Shown piece by piece: positions 8,801-15,969 of a stretch of 19,716 bases of DNA. The DNA is from JAWWBG01 sp033721095 (GTDB lineage: Bacteria > Actinomycetota > Nitriliruptoria > Nitriliruptorales > Nitriliruptoraceae): NCBI GenBank assembly GCA_033721095.1, contig JAWWBG010000017.1, positions 1 to 19,716 of the forward strand, given 5' to 3'. A program made the translations under genes and the position numbers. The notes under the pieces were generated by a model, which saw only the letters and a list, made by a program, of their open reading frames with translations, had not been told where the DNA came from and searched no databases. Each line of letters starts with the position of its first letter. The first letter of the stretch is position 1.

Positions 8801-10400
8801 TCATGACGGCCGTATCGCCGCTGTCGACCACTTCCGCGGATCACGCACGGTGATGGATGCCGTGACCGGCGAGGTCCTCTTCACCCTGCCAGGCGTTGCA
8901 CCGGACGGGCCGGTCACTCTGTCGGCCGACGGAGCGCGCGTTGCCTTCGTTTCCGAGGCCGGCGAACACCGCACCGAGATCTACGACGTGGCCACGGGCG
9001 AGCACATCTCCACCACGACCGGACACACCGATGGCGTTCAGCTCTTCACGGCTCGGTTCTCGATCGATGGCCGGTGGCTGTACTCGACGTCGGCCGACGG
9101 AACCGTCCGCCTCTGGGATGTCGAGACCGGCGAGGAACTCGATCGTCTCAGCGGGTTCAACGCGCCAGCCGTGGAACCGCGTTTGAGTCGCGATCGGACC
9201 CGCCTGCTGACATCCACCTTCACACCGACCGTCCACGTTCTGGATCTCACGCCTGGCGGCCGACCGGAGATCGTCAACATCGCTCCCTGCGGTCCGGAAG
9301 GAGCTGCGGGCATGGAACTGCTTCCCGGAGGTCTCGAGGTGCGCGGCGATCGGCTCATGGTCCACGCCAGCTGCAGCGGCCCCGGTATGCCCGGACGACT
9401 TCATGTCCTGGACCGAACAACCGCCGAGGTCCTGTTCGACGTGCCCGCGCTCGGGCTGATGTCAGCCGTCTCGCACGACGGCAGGCTGATCGCCTCACAG
9501 GACTGGTCAGAGGACGGCAGCGGAGGAACCATCGTCATCCACGACGCGGCGACGGGCCGGCGCGTCACTGTGCTCGATGGCCTCTGCACGTGGGAGTGGT
9601 CGGCCCTGCCGCCAGGGGCACACACCGAGGGGGACTACACCGACGCCGAAGGGCCAGCCTGCCTCCAGCCGCCGACGCCGCCGTTCGCGGGCTTCAACCA
9701 GGGCTTCGCGATCTCGCCCGACAATCGGCTCGTGGCGGTGCAGACCGACACCGTCACTGTCCATTGGATCGTGGTGTCGGACATCGCGACGAACTCGGTG
9801 CTCGGCGTGGTGCCGGGCGACGGTGCGACGTTCGCGCAGGAGCGAAGCGAGTTGATCACGTACCAGCACGAAACCCACCGCCTGTCTGCCTACTCCACGG
9901 ACGACCTGTCACTCGTGCGCGAAGGACCCGTCCTGGACCTGCCGTTCTTCGAGGACGTCCACTGGGTGCCGCACCGCGGCGAGATCGTCGCCCGCTCAAC
10001 CAGGCTCAGCGATGCTCGGATCTACCGGTTCGACGTCGAGTCGCTCGAGCTGATCTCCGAGATGAACGAGGTGCACGAAGCCGAGGTGACTGACCTGGCG
10101 GTCAACGTCGCAGCCGGGCTGTTGGCCTCCGGCGCCGCCGACGGCCGCGTGCGCGTCTGGGATCTGGACACGGGCGAACTGCTCCATGAGGTCATCCTCG
10201 GCGACACGGCGCTTGCCGTTGCCCTGTCCGAGGATGGCAGCACCCTGTACACGGGGACAACCTCCGCGGGAATCCAGGCCTGGATTCTCGACCACGACCA
10301 ACTGATCGAGTTCGCGCGCTCCCGGGTCTCGCGAGGGTTCACGGATGCCGAATGCGCTCGATACTTCAGCAACTCGGCGTGCCCAGAACAGGCCATCTGA
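5802..10400 (+). CDS. BTAD (SARP)-STAND ATPase-TM-WD40 regulator
   Basis: This 1532-aa protein is a multidomain signal-transduction regulator. Residues 1-95 form an OmpR-like winged helix and about 96-250 a bacterial transcriptional activator domain (ELGVDPSPPTQALH is typical). A short linker leads to YRGLLAFRPEDSDLFFGR and a STAND (nSTAND1-type) ATPase: Walker A GPSGSGKSS at 316-324, Walker B LLLVIDQAEEL at 404-414. One hydrophobic helix lies at about 728-748. Then comes the family-typical ARRLLASSGEA...DPELALLLALEAAE stretch and WD40-like blades to about 1510 (e.g. VRLWDVETGEEL, VRVWDLDTGELL). The end, IEFARSRVSRGFTDAECARYF, is also family-typical. The DNA-binding part should be cytoplasmic and the propeller outside, if the helix spans the membrane. 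The ATG has a modest GGGA Shine-Dalgarno. The ligand is unknown. Confidence 0.92.
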   Translation: MTQLRVTLAGALSLQRGAHRVSHRSFGGNQLPIVTATFVLHRRRPVAVEALAGQLWGDTLPDQWRVAIRGLVSRLRHVLGDVGYADDVIVATTGTYRARLGRTEVDVERVPHQLAQARVLLDDGDIEAARDQASAARQVASRPVLEGIDAPILTELRRDLTGQRMEALDLLAECRLLSGEHAAAITAAQEAIRLDPFRETSWRHLLSAHAESGNVAVALRGYERMRRLFAEELGVDPSPPTQALHAELLRTTSPQDPDDRQVLELLPETPSNTDRVPYRGLLAFRPEDSDLFFGRDAHVQELIRRLADTQVVTVTGPSGSGKSSLVTAGLLPALTAGALPDADTWIVALASPGSDPLKSLAASLAELGDIGQDPVGRLWTDDDALADLARLLLASRGAAASSRLLLVIDQAEELFTACDDDAKRRRFVSVIARAVRGPDAPVRTVATIRADFVPQAATVPELAELLSTSLYVVPPLDGDGYEAAIVGPARQVGAKLEPGLVGRILADVAGEPGALPLLQHALLELWQQRDGATLSLAAYESTGGVTGALAHRAESVYQSLADDHQDVARRLLLRMVHPGEDTGDTRRRVALEEVRRDRSGADVVETVIDRMVEARLLTTGTDGSSEPVVEVAHEALITGWPRLASWIADAREDLLAHERLAQATNEWVSNDRTPAYLLRGTRLLQHEAWTAATTLQLAREERELIVASRAAEDAEAHAKQRRQRATISIVSATAVVALVLAGVALAARDNAAHQRDIAEARRLLASSGEAADADPELALLLALEAAERLPGDPEAAAALHGAAAANRTLLTATWPEKILGNTQVDMSDDGRLMAWAGQPGGVVELFDIDRREAIWSHDFADGGGDLLVRPRFVSQDRELLVTVQFSPQDESRATEPPAAAGVHVFDVDTGELVRTLPSTECGAWGAAPGIAWAAVVSEDGDDFVLWNQYASETIREEGCVPLGTGPATIDVVRTDVQTGEQRAIAANVEANGGHYWSALSHDGRIAAVDHFRGSRTVMDAVTGEVLFTLPGVAPDGPVTLSADGARVAFVSEAGEHRTEIYDVATGEHISTTTGHTDGVQLFTARFSIDGRWLYSTSADGTVRLWDVETGEELDRLSGFNAPAVEPRLSRDRTRLLTSTFTPTVHVLDLTPGGRPEIVNIAPCGPEGAAGMELLPGGLEVRGDRLMVHASCSGPGMPGRLHVLDRTTAEVLFDVPALGLMSAVSHDGRLIASQDWSEDGSGGTIVIHDAATGRRVTVLDGLCTWEWSALPPGAHTEGDYTDAEGPACLQPPTPPFAGFNQGFAISPDNRLVAVQTDTVTVHWIVVSDIATNSVLGVVPGDGATFAQERSELITYQHETHRLSAYSTDDLSLVREGPVLDLPFFEDVHWVPHRGEIVARSTRLSDARIYRFDVESLELISEMNEVHEAEVTDLAVNVAAGLLASGAADGRVRVWDLDTGELLHEVILGDTALAVALSEDGSTLYTGTTSAGIQAWILDHDQLIEFARSRVSRGFTDAECARYFSNSACPEQAI

Positions 10401-10443
10401 GCCCCGTCCGAAGGTCGGCGGCGGGCCGGACAGAGCGTGGGGC
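10401..10443 (+). terminator. Possible terminator after the SARP-type gene
   Basis: GCCCC-GTCCG (10401-10410) can pair with CGGAC (10427-10431) and GGGGC (10439-10443), with a 7-nt bulge on the 3' side. It starts directly after the stop codon. There is no U-tract. A second hairpin at 10482-10506 may add to termination. Confidence 0.4.
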
Positions 10444-10481
10444 GAGACGTCAATGCCTCTTCGACATCGCCTCGACTCGTG

Positions 10482-10506
10482 GATTCCCCGGCTCCAAGGG
10501 GGAATC
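10482..10506. terminator. Hairpin, 8-bp perfect stem
   Basis: GATTCCCC (10482-10489) pairs with GGGGAATC (10499-10506) around a 9-nt loop. It lies 82 bp after the SARP-type gene and just before the DosR-like palindrome, so it probably separates the upstream transcript from the promoter of the surface-protein gene. Confidence 0.5.
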
Positions 10507-10510
10507 TGAA

Positions 10511-10530
10511 TTCGGGACATCAGTCCCTCA
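10511..10530. promoter_or_regulatory. DosR/DevR-like box (GGGAC-N4-GTCCC)
   Basis: The core is a perfect palindrome, GGGAC ATCA GTCCC (10514-10527), preceded by TTC. The 20-bp segment matches 16 positions of the mycobacterial DosR consensus TTSGGGACTWWAGTCCCSAA. A -10-like hexamer (TACATT, 10541-10546) starts 10 bp after the box, so a bound regulator would sit over the -35 region of a promoter reading toward the gene at 10725. DosR is a NarL/LuxR-type response regulator for hypoxia and nitric oxide; no such response regulator is encoded in this window. Function is inferred. Confidence 0.55.
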
Positions 10531-10540
10531 AGTTTTCGGA

Positions 10541-10546
10541 TACATT
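10541..10546 (+). promoter_or_regulatory. Candidate -10 element for the LPXTG gene
   Basis: TACATT matches four of six positions of the sigma-70 -10 consensus in a locally AT-richer stretch (10533-10549). No good -35 is visible; the DosR-like box occupies that place. Use of this element would give a 5' leader of roughly 170 nt. Confidence 0.35.
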
Positions 10547-10564
10547 GTTCGCGTCAGCACGGAG

Positions 10565-10596
10565 GGTGTTCAACCGGCCACTGTCGGTCGAACACC
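10565..10596 (+). other. Leader stem-loop 1
   Basis: GGTGTTC (10565-10571) pairs with GAACACC (10590-10596), and ACCG (10573-10576) with CGGT (10585-10588). One A-C mismatch lies between the stems and the loop is 8 nt. It lies just downstream of the predicted transcription start for the gene at 10725. A smaller hairpin, GGGGG-CGCA-CCCCC, follows at 10636-10649. Confidence 0.5.
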
Positions 10597-10680
10597 ACGG
10601 GCGCGATGATCTGTTGAGGGCGAACCCGGTTGCCAGGGGGCGCACCCCCACCCTCGGCAGGGAGCGAGTGGCGAGACCGA

Positions 10681-10712
10681 CCGTGTGGTGTTGACGGGGA
10701 CAACCCACACGG
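10681..10712 (+). promoter_or_regulatory. Leader hairpin overlapping the ribosome binding site
   Basis: CCGTGTGG (10681-10688) pairs with CCACACGG (10705-10712), and inside it GTTG (10690-10693) pairs with CAAC (10701-10704). This is a 12-bp stem with one bulged T and a 7-nt loop. The last two paired bases (10711-10712) are the first two of the GGAGG Shine-Dalgarno (10711-10715) for the ATG at 10725. The fold could therefore restrict ribosome access; this is inference from base pairing only. Confidence 0.55.
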
Positions 10713-10724
10713 AGGCTTCCAGCA

Positions 10725-13532
10725 ATGACCGCTCACCCCCCGACCCACTCTGAGGGCGTTCGCTCAGCATTCCACCTCACAGTCATCGGTGTCACGATGC
10801 TGCTGGTGCTGTTCAACTTCGTCGGGCTCGCGCTCGCGACACTGCCCGGTTCCAGTTTCGACGGGACCGATGGTGTCCTCGACGATGACGGCGACCTCCT
10901 CCACCTGACCGACGCCTGCGGCGCCGAGAAGGAAGACGCGCCCATCAACGGCGCCCCCTACCAGCTCAACGTCATCCACGACACGCCCCCGCCGGTGCTG
11001 AGCGACTCCATCGCCAACGCGGACAAGGCAGACATCTGCCAGATCTGGATCGACAGCGAGACGGTCCCCAACGGAAACGGCGACGACTTCCTGCTCTACG
11101 TGGCGTGGGAGCGCGCGAAGACCACCGGCTCGACGGTCGTCTTCTGGGAGTTCCACACCCAGCCGCTGACCTGTGCCGTCGTTGCCGACGACTGCAACCC
11201 GTTCCACCCGCGTTCGGATGGTGACTTCCTGTTGACCTATGACTTCCAGGGCAACCAGATCGACCTGGAGATCCGCTTCTGGAATGCCGCGGAGAACAAG
11301 TTCGACCCGCCGTCGATGGTCCTGCCCACCGACTCGGAGGCATCGCTGTCGGCCGACACCTCCTTTGGCGAGGCCGTCCTGAACCTGAGCGATCTCAACA
11401 TCATCATGCCCAGCGACGACGAGTGCCAATCGCTTGCCGGCGTCATCCCGGGCTCGATCACAGGCAACAGCGACAGCGCGGACTACAAGGACATCGTGCT
11501 CACCGGCGCCGACCCGGGCATCACCAACTGCGGCACGGTCGTCGTCGAGAAGGAGGTCGAGGGCGGCAACGACTTCGGCCAGGACTTCGACATCTCCCTG
11601 TCCAACGGTGACGGCCTGATCCACAGCGAGGGCCTTGGCCACGGCGACTCGTACACGGTCATCGATCAGTTCGAGGGCAACGACTACGAGGTCTCCGAAA
11701 CCGTCCCTGCTGGCTGGAGCATCACCGGCATCGACTGCACCGACGGGTCATCGACCGACGGTGCGACCTTGACGGGCATCTCGGTCTCCGCCGGGGAGAC
11801 CACGACCTGCACGGTCACCAATGCGCCGGACCTGCCCACCATCACGCTCGTGAAGAACGCCGTGGGCGACAACATCGGCGAGGACGACTTCCAGGCCTCC
11901 CTGAACGGCGGCGACGTGGACTGGGATGCCACCACGGAGGTCGCCCCCGGCAGCCACAGCATCGCCGAGGCGATCGCTGCCGGCTCGGATGTCCAGGACA
12001 GCTGGTTCATGGCAGGTACGTGGTCGTGCGACAACGGTGACTTCGGTGCCGCAGACGGCGCGTCCGTGACGGTCGGCCTCGGCGACGACGTGACGTGCAC
12101 GATCACCAACACCGAACTGCCATCGACCCTGACCCTGCACAAGATCGTCGACAACGGCGACGGCGGCAACGACACCCAGGACGACTTCCAGGCGCGCATT
12201 GACGGCGACCCCGTCGACTGGGATGTCGCCTACGACGTCGAGGCACTCGTCGAGCACACGGCATCGGAGGACAGCCCGCTCCCCGGCTACACACCGGGAA
12301 CGTGGACGGGCGACTGTGCCGCGGACGGCACGGTGACGCTCGAACCGGGGCAGGACGGCGTGTGCACGATCACCAACGACGACAACCCGCCGACCGTCAC
12401 GGTCATCAAGGAGGTCGTCAACGACAACGGCGGGACGGCCGTGCCCGGTGACTTCACGCTCCATGTCGGCAACGCCGACCTGGCAAGTGGCGACACCGTG
12501 AACGTGCCCGCGAACACGGACGTGGTGGTCGGCGAGGACTTCCTCCCCGGATACGTGCTGGACTCGATCGAGTGCAGTGACGGCACGTCACTGGAGGGTG
12601 AGGACCTGACGGTCACGCTCAACCTGGACGAGGGCGAGGACGTGACGTGCACCATCGTCAATGACGACCTCCCGGCATCCGTCACGCTGGTCAAGAACGT
12701 CGTCAACGATGACGGCGCGACGGCGACAGCCGACGACTTCCAGGCCTACATCGACGGCAACCCGGTCGATTGGGGCGTGTCGGTCGACCTGCCGGCCGGG
12801 CAGTACGTCGCCAGCGAGGACTCGTTGGAGGGCTACGTGGCCACTGATTGGGGTGGTGACTGTGCCGCTGACGGCAGCGTCACCCTGGGCCTCGGCGAGC
12901 ACTTGGTCTGCACGATCACGAACGACGATCTCCCGGCCGAGATCGACGTGGTCAAGGACGCGACCGACGGCGTCGTTGCTGACGAGGAGGGCAACCTGGT
13001 TGCGACCTTCGACCCGACCGACGACGACGACGAGACCGTCACGTACACCTACGTGGTCACCAACACCGGTGACGTCGCGCTGGAGAACGTGACGCTGGTC
13101 GACGACGTGCTCGGACCGATCGCGCTGCCCCAGACCACCCTGGATCCCGGCGAGTCCATCACGGTGACGGCGGTCCACACGCTGAGTGACGACGACGGCG
13201 ACGTGATCGTCAACGTCGCGACCGTGACCGGTGACCCGATCCACGGCGGACCGGAGGTGGATGATGACGACGACGAGACCGTTTTCGTCATCGAGGTCCT
13301 GCCCGAGACCCTGCCGGAGACCGGGCTCGACAGCGTCGCGCTCGCGGTCATCGCGCTGCTGCTGCTGGTCGGCGGCACGACGATGGTCGGCGGCTCGCGA
13401 ATCCGGCTCGTGCCCGCGCTGGCACGTGTCCGGGCCGTGCGATCCCTGCGCCAGGCGCAGCACGCACGTCGGCACGCCGTCACGAAGCTGACGTCGGGCA
13501 CCTGGCCGCACCGGGTGCGACACCGGTGGTGA
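10725..13532 (+). CDS. LPXTG cell-wall protein with Ig/prealbumin-like repeats
   Basis: This is a 935-aa surface protein. A long signal peptide has its hydrophobic core at about 17-38. The N-terminal domain (about 40-270) is of unrecognised type, acidic, with several cysteines. Six repeats follow: 271-370, 371-465, 466-554, 555-649, 650-736 and 737-858. The first five share a VTLVKNVVND-like start and a C-T-I-T-N-D-D-L end, like the prealbumin/SpaA-type domains of Gram-positive adhesins. The sixth resembles DUF11-type repeats (TYTYVVTNTGDVALENVTL). The end carries LPETLPETG (sortase motif LPETG at 863-867), a membrane helix (868-890) and an unusually long basic tail of about 45 residues. GGAGG lies 9 nt before the ATG. 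No sortase gene is in the window. Likely a wall-anchored stalk or adhesin. Confidence 0.9.
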   Translation: MTAHPPTHSEGVRSAFHLTVIGVTMLLVLFNFVGLALATLPGSSFDGTDGVLDDDGDLLHLTDACGAEKEDAPINGAPYQLNVIHDTPPPVLSDSIANADKADICQIWIDSETVPNGNGDDFLLYVAWERAKTTGSTVVFWEFHTQPLTCAVVADDCNPFHPRSDGDFLLTYDFQGNQIDLEIRFWNAAENKFDPPSMVLPTDSEASLSADTSFGEAVLNLSDLNIIMPSDDECQSLAGVIPGSITGNSDSADYKDIVLTGADPGITNCGTVVVEKEVEGGNDFGQDFDISLSNGDGLIHSEGLGHGDSYTVIDQFEGNDYEVSETVPAGWSITGIDCTDGSSTDGATLTGISVSAGETTTCTVTNAPDLPTITLVKNAVGDNIGEDDFQASLNGGDVDWDATTEVAPGSHSIAEAIAAGSDVQDSWFMAGTWSCDNGDFGAADGASVTVGLGDDVTCTITNTELPSTLTLHKIVDNGDGGNDTQDDFQARIDGDPVDWDVAYDVEALVEHTASEDSPLPGYTPGTWTGDCAADGTVTLEPGQDGVCTITNDDNPPTVTVIKEVVNDNGGTAVPGDFTLHVGNADLASGDTVNVPANTDVVVGEDFLPGYVLDSIECSDGTSLEGEDLTVTLNLDEGEDVTCTIVNDDLPASVTLVKNVVNDDGATATADDFQAYIDGNPVDWGVSVDLPAGQYVASEDSLEGYVATDWGGDCAADGSVTLGLGEHLVCTITNDDLPAEIDVVKDATDGVVADEEGNLVATFDPTDDDDETVTYTYVVTNTGDVALENVTLVDDVLGPIALPQTTLDPGESITVTAVHTLSDDDGDVIVNVATVTGDPIHGGPEVDDDDDETVFVIEVLPETLPETGLDSVALAVIALLLLVGGTTMVGGSRIRLVPALARVRAVRSLRQAQHARRHAVTKLTSGTWPHRVRHRW
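11535..12932 (+). repeat. Five tandem protein-domain repeats
   Basis: Repeat units of about 87-100 codons begin at 11535, 11835, 12120, 12387 and 12672. Each ends near a C-T-(I/V)-(T/V)-N motif. Units three and five are most alike (DDFQARIDGDPVDW versus DDFQAYIDGNPVDW; GDCAADG in both). This suggests growth by internal duplication and possible length variation between strains. Confidence 0.8.
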
Positions 13533-13550
13533 ACCACTGAGCTGACGCTC

Positions 13551-13580
13551 GGCGGCCACACGCGAACGCGTGTGGCCGCC
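13551..13580 (+). terminator. Strong terminator hairpin, 14-bp perfect stem
   Basis: GGCGGCCACACGCG (13551-13564) and CGCGTGTGGCCGCC (13567-13580) are perfect inverted repeats around AA (in practice a 4-nt loop). It lies 18 bp after the stop codon of the LPXTG gene. No U-tract follows, as is common in actinobacteria. It isolates the LPXTG gene from the next pair. Confidence 0.85.
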
Positions 13581-13681
13581 CAGCATTGTGGGCACAACGC
13601 CGAACGTGCGTCGATGGACCGCGCACCGGTCTCACGAGGCGGCCACGAGTCGGAGGCCACACCATCGCCACCACGCTGCGC

Positions 13682-15298
13682 ATGCACCGACTCCTCGCAG
13701 TCGTCTCGGTCGTGGGAACGGTCCTGCTGACGGGACTGCCCGCGATCGGCGACGGGCACCTGACGCTGGAAGGCGTGCCACGGGCGGACTGCGGCCCGGG
13801 CTCCGATCCCGAGACCGCCGAGCAGGGACGAATACCACCGGCGGACAGGGCTTCCGGGAGAGCGGATCGGCCCTACACGTGCAACACCGAGCTGGTGGGG
13901 CATCACGGTTCGACCGGCGGCTTCAAGGTGTTCCGGTACATCGACCAGAAGGGCACCGAGTGCGCGTTCTACGACTCGACGATCCTCCTTCCGGTCAACG
14001 TGCTTGACCAGGCCAGCACGGGGTTCGGTGTCATCGTCCTCGACATGACCGACCCGTCGAACCCCGTCGCCACCACCACGCTCACGACGCCCGCGATGCT
14101 GTCACCGCACGAGTCCCTGGTCCTCCACGAGGGGCGCGGCCTGCTCGCGGCAGTCCTGGGGACCGCAGCGACCTACCCCGGCCTGGTCGACATCTACGAC
14201 GTGTCCGAGGACTGCACCCAGCCCCAGCTGCTGTCCTCGACGCCCGTTGGCTTCCTCGGCCACGAATCCGGCATGGCGCCCGACGGAATGACGCTCTACG
14301 TGGCGTCGACGGCGACGGGATTCAGCGCCGCGGTCGACATCTCGGATCCCACCCTGCCCGTGCCGTTGTGGGTCGGGACCCGGAACTCGCATGGGATCAA
14401 CATCAGCGACGACGGGTCGCGCGGCTACTTCACGCCAATCGACATCGAGAACCGGGGTGTGATCCCGTCGAACGGGCAGTTCCGTGGTGGCGTGGCCATC
14501 TACGACACCAGCGCCATCCAGGAGCGCGCGGCGAATCCCGAGCCGGTCCTCATCTCGGAGACGACCTGGCCGGAGGCGAGCATTCCCCAGATCGCCATTC
14601 CTGTCACGATCGACGGGCACCCGTACCTGGTCGAGCTCGACGAGTACGTCTCGTTTCGAAACTTCACCTCGCCGGATGCCGTGCCCGGCGCCGGTCGAAT
14701 CATCGACATCTCGGACGAGACGGCGCCACACGTCGTCTCGAACATCCGGCTCGAGGTCCATGATCCCGCCATCCGCGCGGCAGAGGACCTCGCCAACGAC
14801 TTCCCCTTCCCGGAGGCCGCCGGAGCCCTCGGTTACGTCGGTCACTACTGCGCCGTTCCCCAGCGTGAGGATCCCGGGATCGTCGCCTGCGGCATGACGG
14901 CCTCGGGGATGCGTGTGTTCGACATCCGTGACCCGCACAACCCGCGGGAGATCGCCTACTTCAACGCACCGGTCGACAACAGCACGTTCCTCGGGCAGTG
15001 GGGCACGCCGGTCAACTTCTCGGCACCAGCCTTCGTGCCCGAACGCAGCGAGATCTGGTACTCGGACGGGGCCAGCGGGTTCTGGGTCGTTCGCGTCACG
15101 AACGACGTCTGGCCGTTCACCGACCATGGCGCCGTGGACCCCTCCGACGAGGATCCTGACGCCGCCAGTGAGCCCCAGACCGAGCCGACGCCGTCCACCG
15201 GCCTGCAGGTTCCCGTCGCGTTCGCACTGGTGATCGCCCTGCTGGCGCTGGCCCTCTGGCGCCGCCGTGAGGGCCCGCCCTCGGCGGTCCGCAGGTGA
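13682..15298 (+). CDS. LVIVD-repeat beta-propeller surface protein
   Basis: This 538-aa exported protein starts with signal peptide MHRLLAVVSVVGTVLLTGLP and ends with a membrane helix (about 509-526) and a short basic tail, so it is probably membrane-anchored with its propeller outside. The middle holds repeated blade motifs of the LVIVD type (FGVIVLDMTDPSNPV, LVDIYDVSEDC, SAAVDISDPTLPVPL, GRIIDISDETAPHVV, MRVFDIRDPHNPREI, GFWVVRVTND). Such proteins are predicted beta-propellers with binding or scaffolding roles; no catalytic motif is seen. ATG 13682-13684 lacks a Shine-Dalgarno, whereas GGAGG at 13652-13656 sits 7 nt before an in-frame ATC (13664); the start is therefore uncertain. Its stop overlaps the next gene by 4 bp (GTGA), implying translational coupling. 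Confidence 0.85.
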   Translation: MHRLLAVVSVVGTVLLTGLPAIGDGHLTLEGVPRADCGPGSDPETAEQGRIPPADRASGRADRPYTCNTELVGHHGSTGGFKVFRYIDQKGTECAFYDSTILLPVNVLDQASTGFGVIVLDMTDPSNPVATTTLTTPAMLSPHESLVLHEGRGLLAAVLGTAATYPGLVDIYDVSEDCTQPQLLSSTPVGFLGHESGMAPDGMTLYVASTATGFSAAVDISDPTLPVPLWVGTRNSHGINISDDGSRGYFTPIDIENRGVIPSNGQFRGGVAIYDTSAIQERAANPEPVLISETTWPEASIPQIAIPVTIDGHPYLVELDEYVSFRNFTSPDAVPGAGRIIDISDETAPHVVSNIRLEVHDPAIRAAEDLANDFPFPEAAGALGYVGHYCAVPQREDPGIVACGMTASGMRVFDIRDPHNPREIAYFNAPVDNSTFLGQWGTPVNFSAPAFVPERSEIWYSDGASGFWVVRVTNDVWPFTDHGAVDPSDEDPDAASEPQTEPTPSTGLQVPVAFALVIALLALALWRRREGPPSAVRR

Positions 15299-15963
15299 CG
15301 CTCGGCGGGTGCTGGCGGGCCTTGGCTGCTGCCACGGTCGTGGCTGGCGCCATCGGGTCGCCGGCGCTGGCTCACAGCCCAGGCTCGGCTGCCACCTACC
15401 ACTGGGTCGAACCACCCGGCGGCGGCACGTCGATGCCCGCGGCCACCGGCCGCTCCGCGGAGGTCACCCCGGAGCTGCTGGCAGCCGGCGGCGCGAGTGT
15501 CTGGACCCCCGACGCCCAGGCGATCGTCACGATCCGGACACGTGCCGCTTCATCCTCGGCCCGGATCTCCATCACACCCCTGGCCCCCGCGACGCTGCCC
15601 CCGCTTCCCCGGCTGCTCCCGAACGGCAACGCCTACCGGGTCGAGATCGAGACGGTCGGCTGGGAACCGGACACGGCGGAGCTGCTCCTCGTCACCCCCT
15701 GGTCTGCCGCCACCGTGTACCGGTGGGACGGGCAGGCCTGGACCGACCTGCAGGCCACCCCCGGCCCGGACGGGCGCGTGGCCGTCCCCGCCGATGGGGG
15801 CGGCACGTTCCTCGCCGCCGCGACGTCACTCGACGGCCACGAGGGGTGGTGGGCCAGCTTGACGCACGACCCGATTCGGCCAGCGGTGGCAGGCACGGGA
15901 CTGGCGCTGGCTGCCGTGGCCGCGCTGCGGCGCGGCCGCAGCGCGATCAGCCGGGCTGGTTGA
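15295..15963 (+). CDS. Small exported, C-terminally anchored protein
   Basis: This 222-aa protein has no recognised family. The GTG start overlaps the stop of the LVIVD gene (GTGA), so the two are translated together and may act as partners. A signal peptide ends SPALA, with predicted cleavage after residue 26, which would leave histidine 27 as the mature N-terminus; another histidine follows at 36 in YHWVEPPGGG. A beta-rich middle and a hydrophobic segment near the C-terminus (about 195-212) followed by basic residues suggest membrane anchoring. It may bind a metal through the N-terminal His, but that is speculation. It ends 6 bp before the convergent small gene at 15970. Confidence 0.8.
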   Translation: MTLGGCWRALAAATVVAGAIGSPALAHSPGSAATYHWVEPPGGGTSMPAATGRSAEVTPELLAAGGASVWTPDAQAIVTIRTRAASSSARISITPLAPATLPPLPRLLPNGNAYRVEIETVGWEPDTAELLLVTPWSAATVYRWDGQAWTDLQATPGPDGRVAVPADGGGTFLAAATSLDGHEGWWASLTHDPIRPAVAGTGLALAAVAALRRGRSAISRAG

Positions 15964-15969
15964 CCGTCG

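Noticed and set aside
10528..10542. FliA/WhiG-type promoter (TCAAGTTT and CGGATA)
   Set aside because: The two elements are only a few bases apart, far less than the spacing sigma-28 promoters need; the DosR-like box explains the palindrome better.
10681..10712. Known riboswitch class at the LPXTG leader
   Set aside because: The hairpin is clear but I see no conserved core of a named riboswitch; kept only as a structural finding.
12588..13595. 335-codon open frame on the minus strand
   Set aside because: It mirrors the acidic repeat region of the LPXTG gene and has the artificial Val/Asp/Arg composition of a shadow.
14102..15415. 437-codon open frame on the minus strand
   Set aside because: It is antisense to the LVIVD and partner genes, with Arg/Gly/Asp-rich composition typical of a shadow frame.
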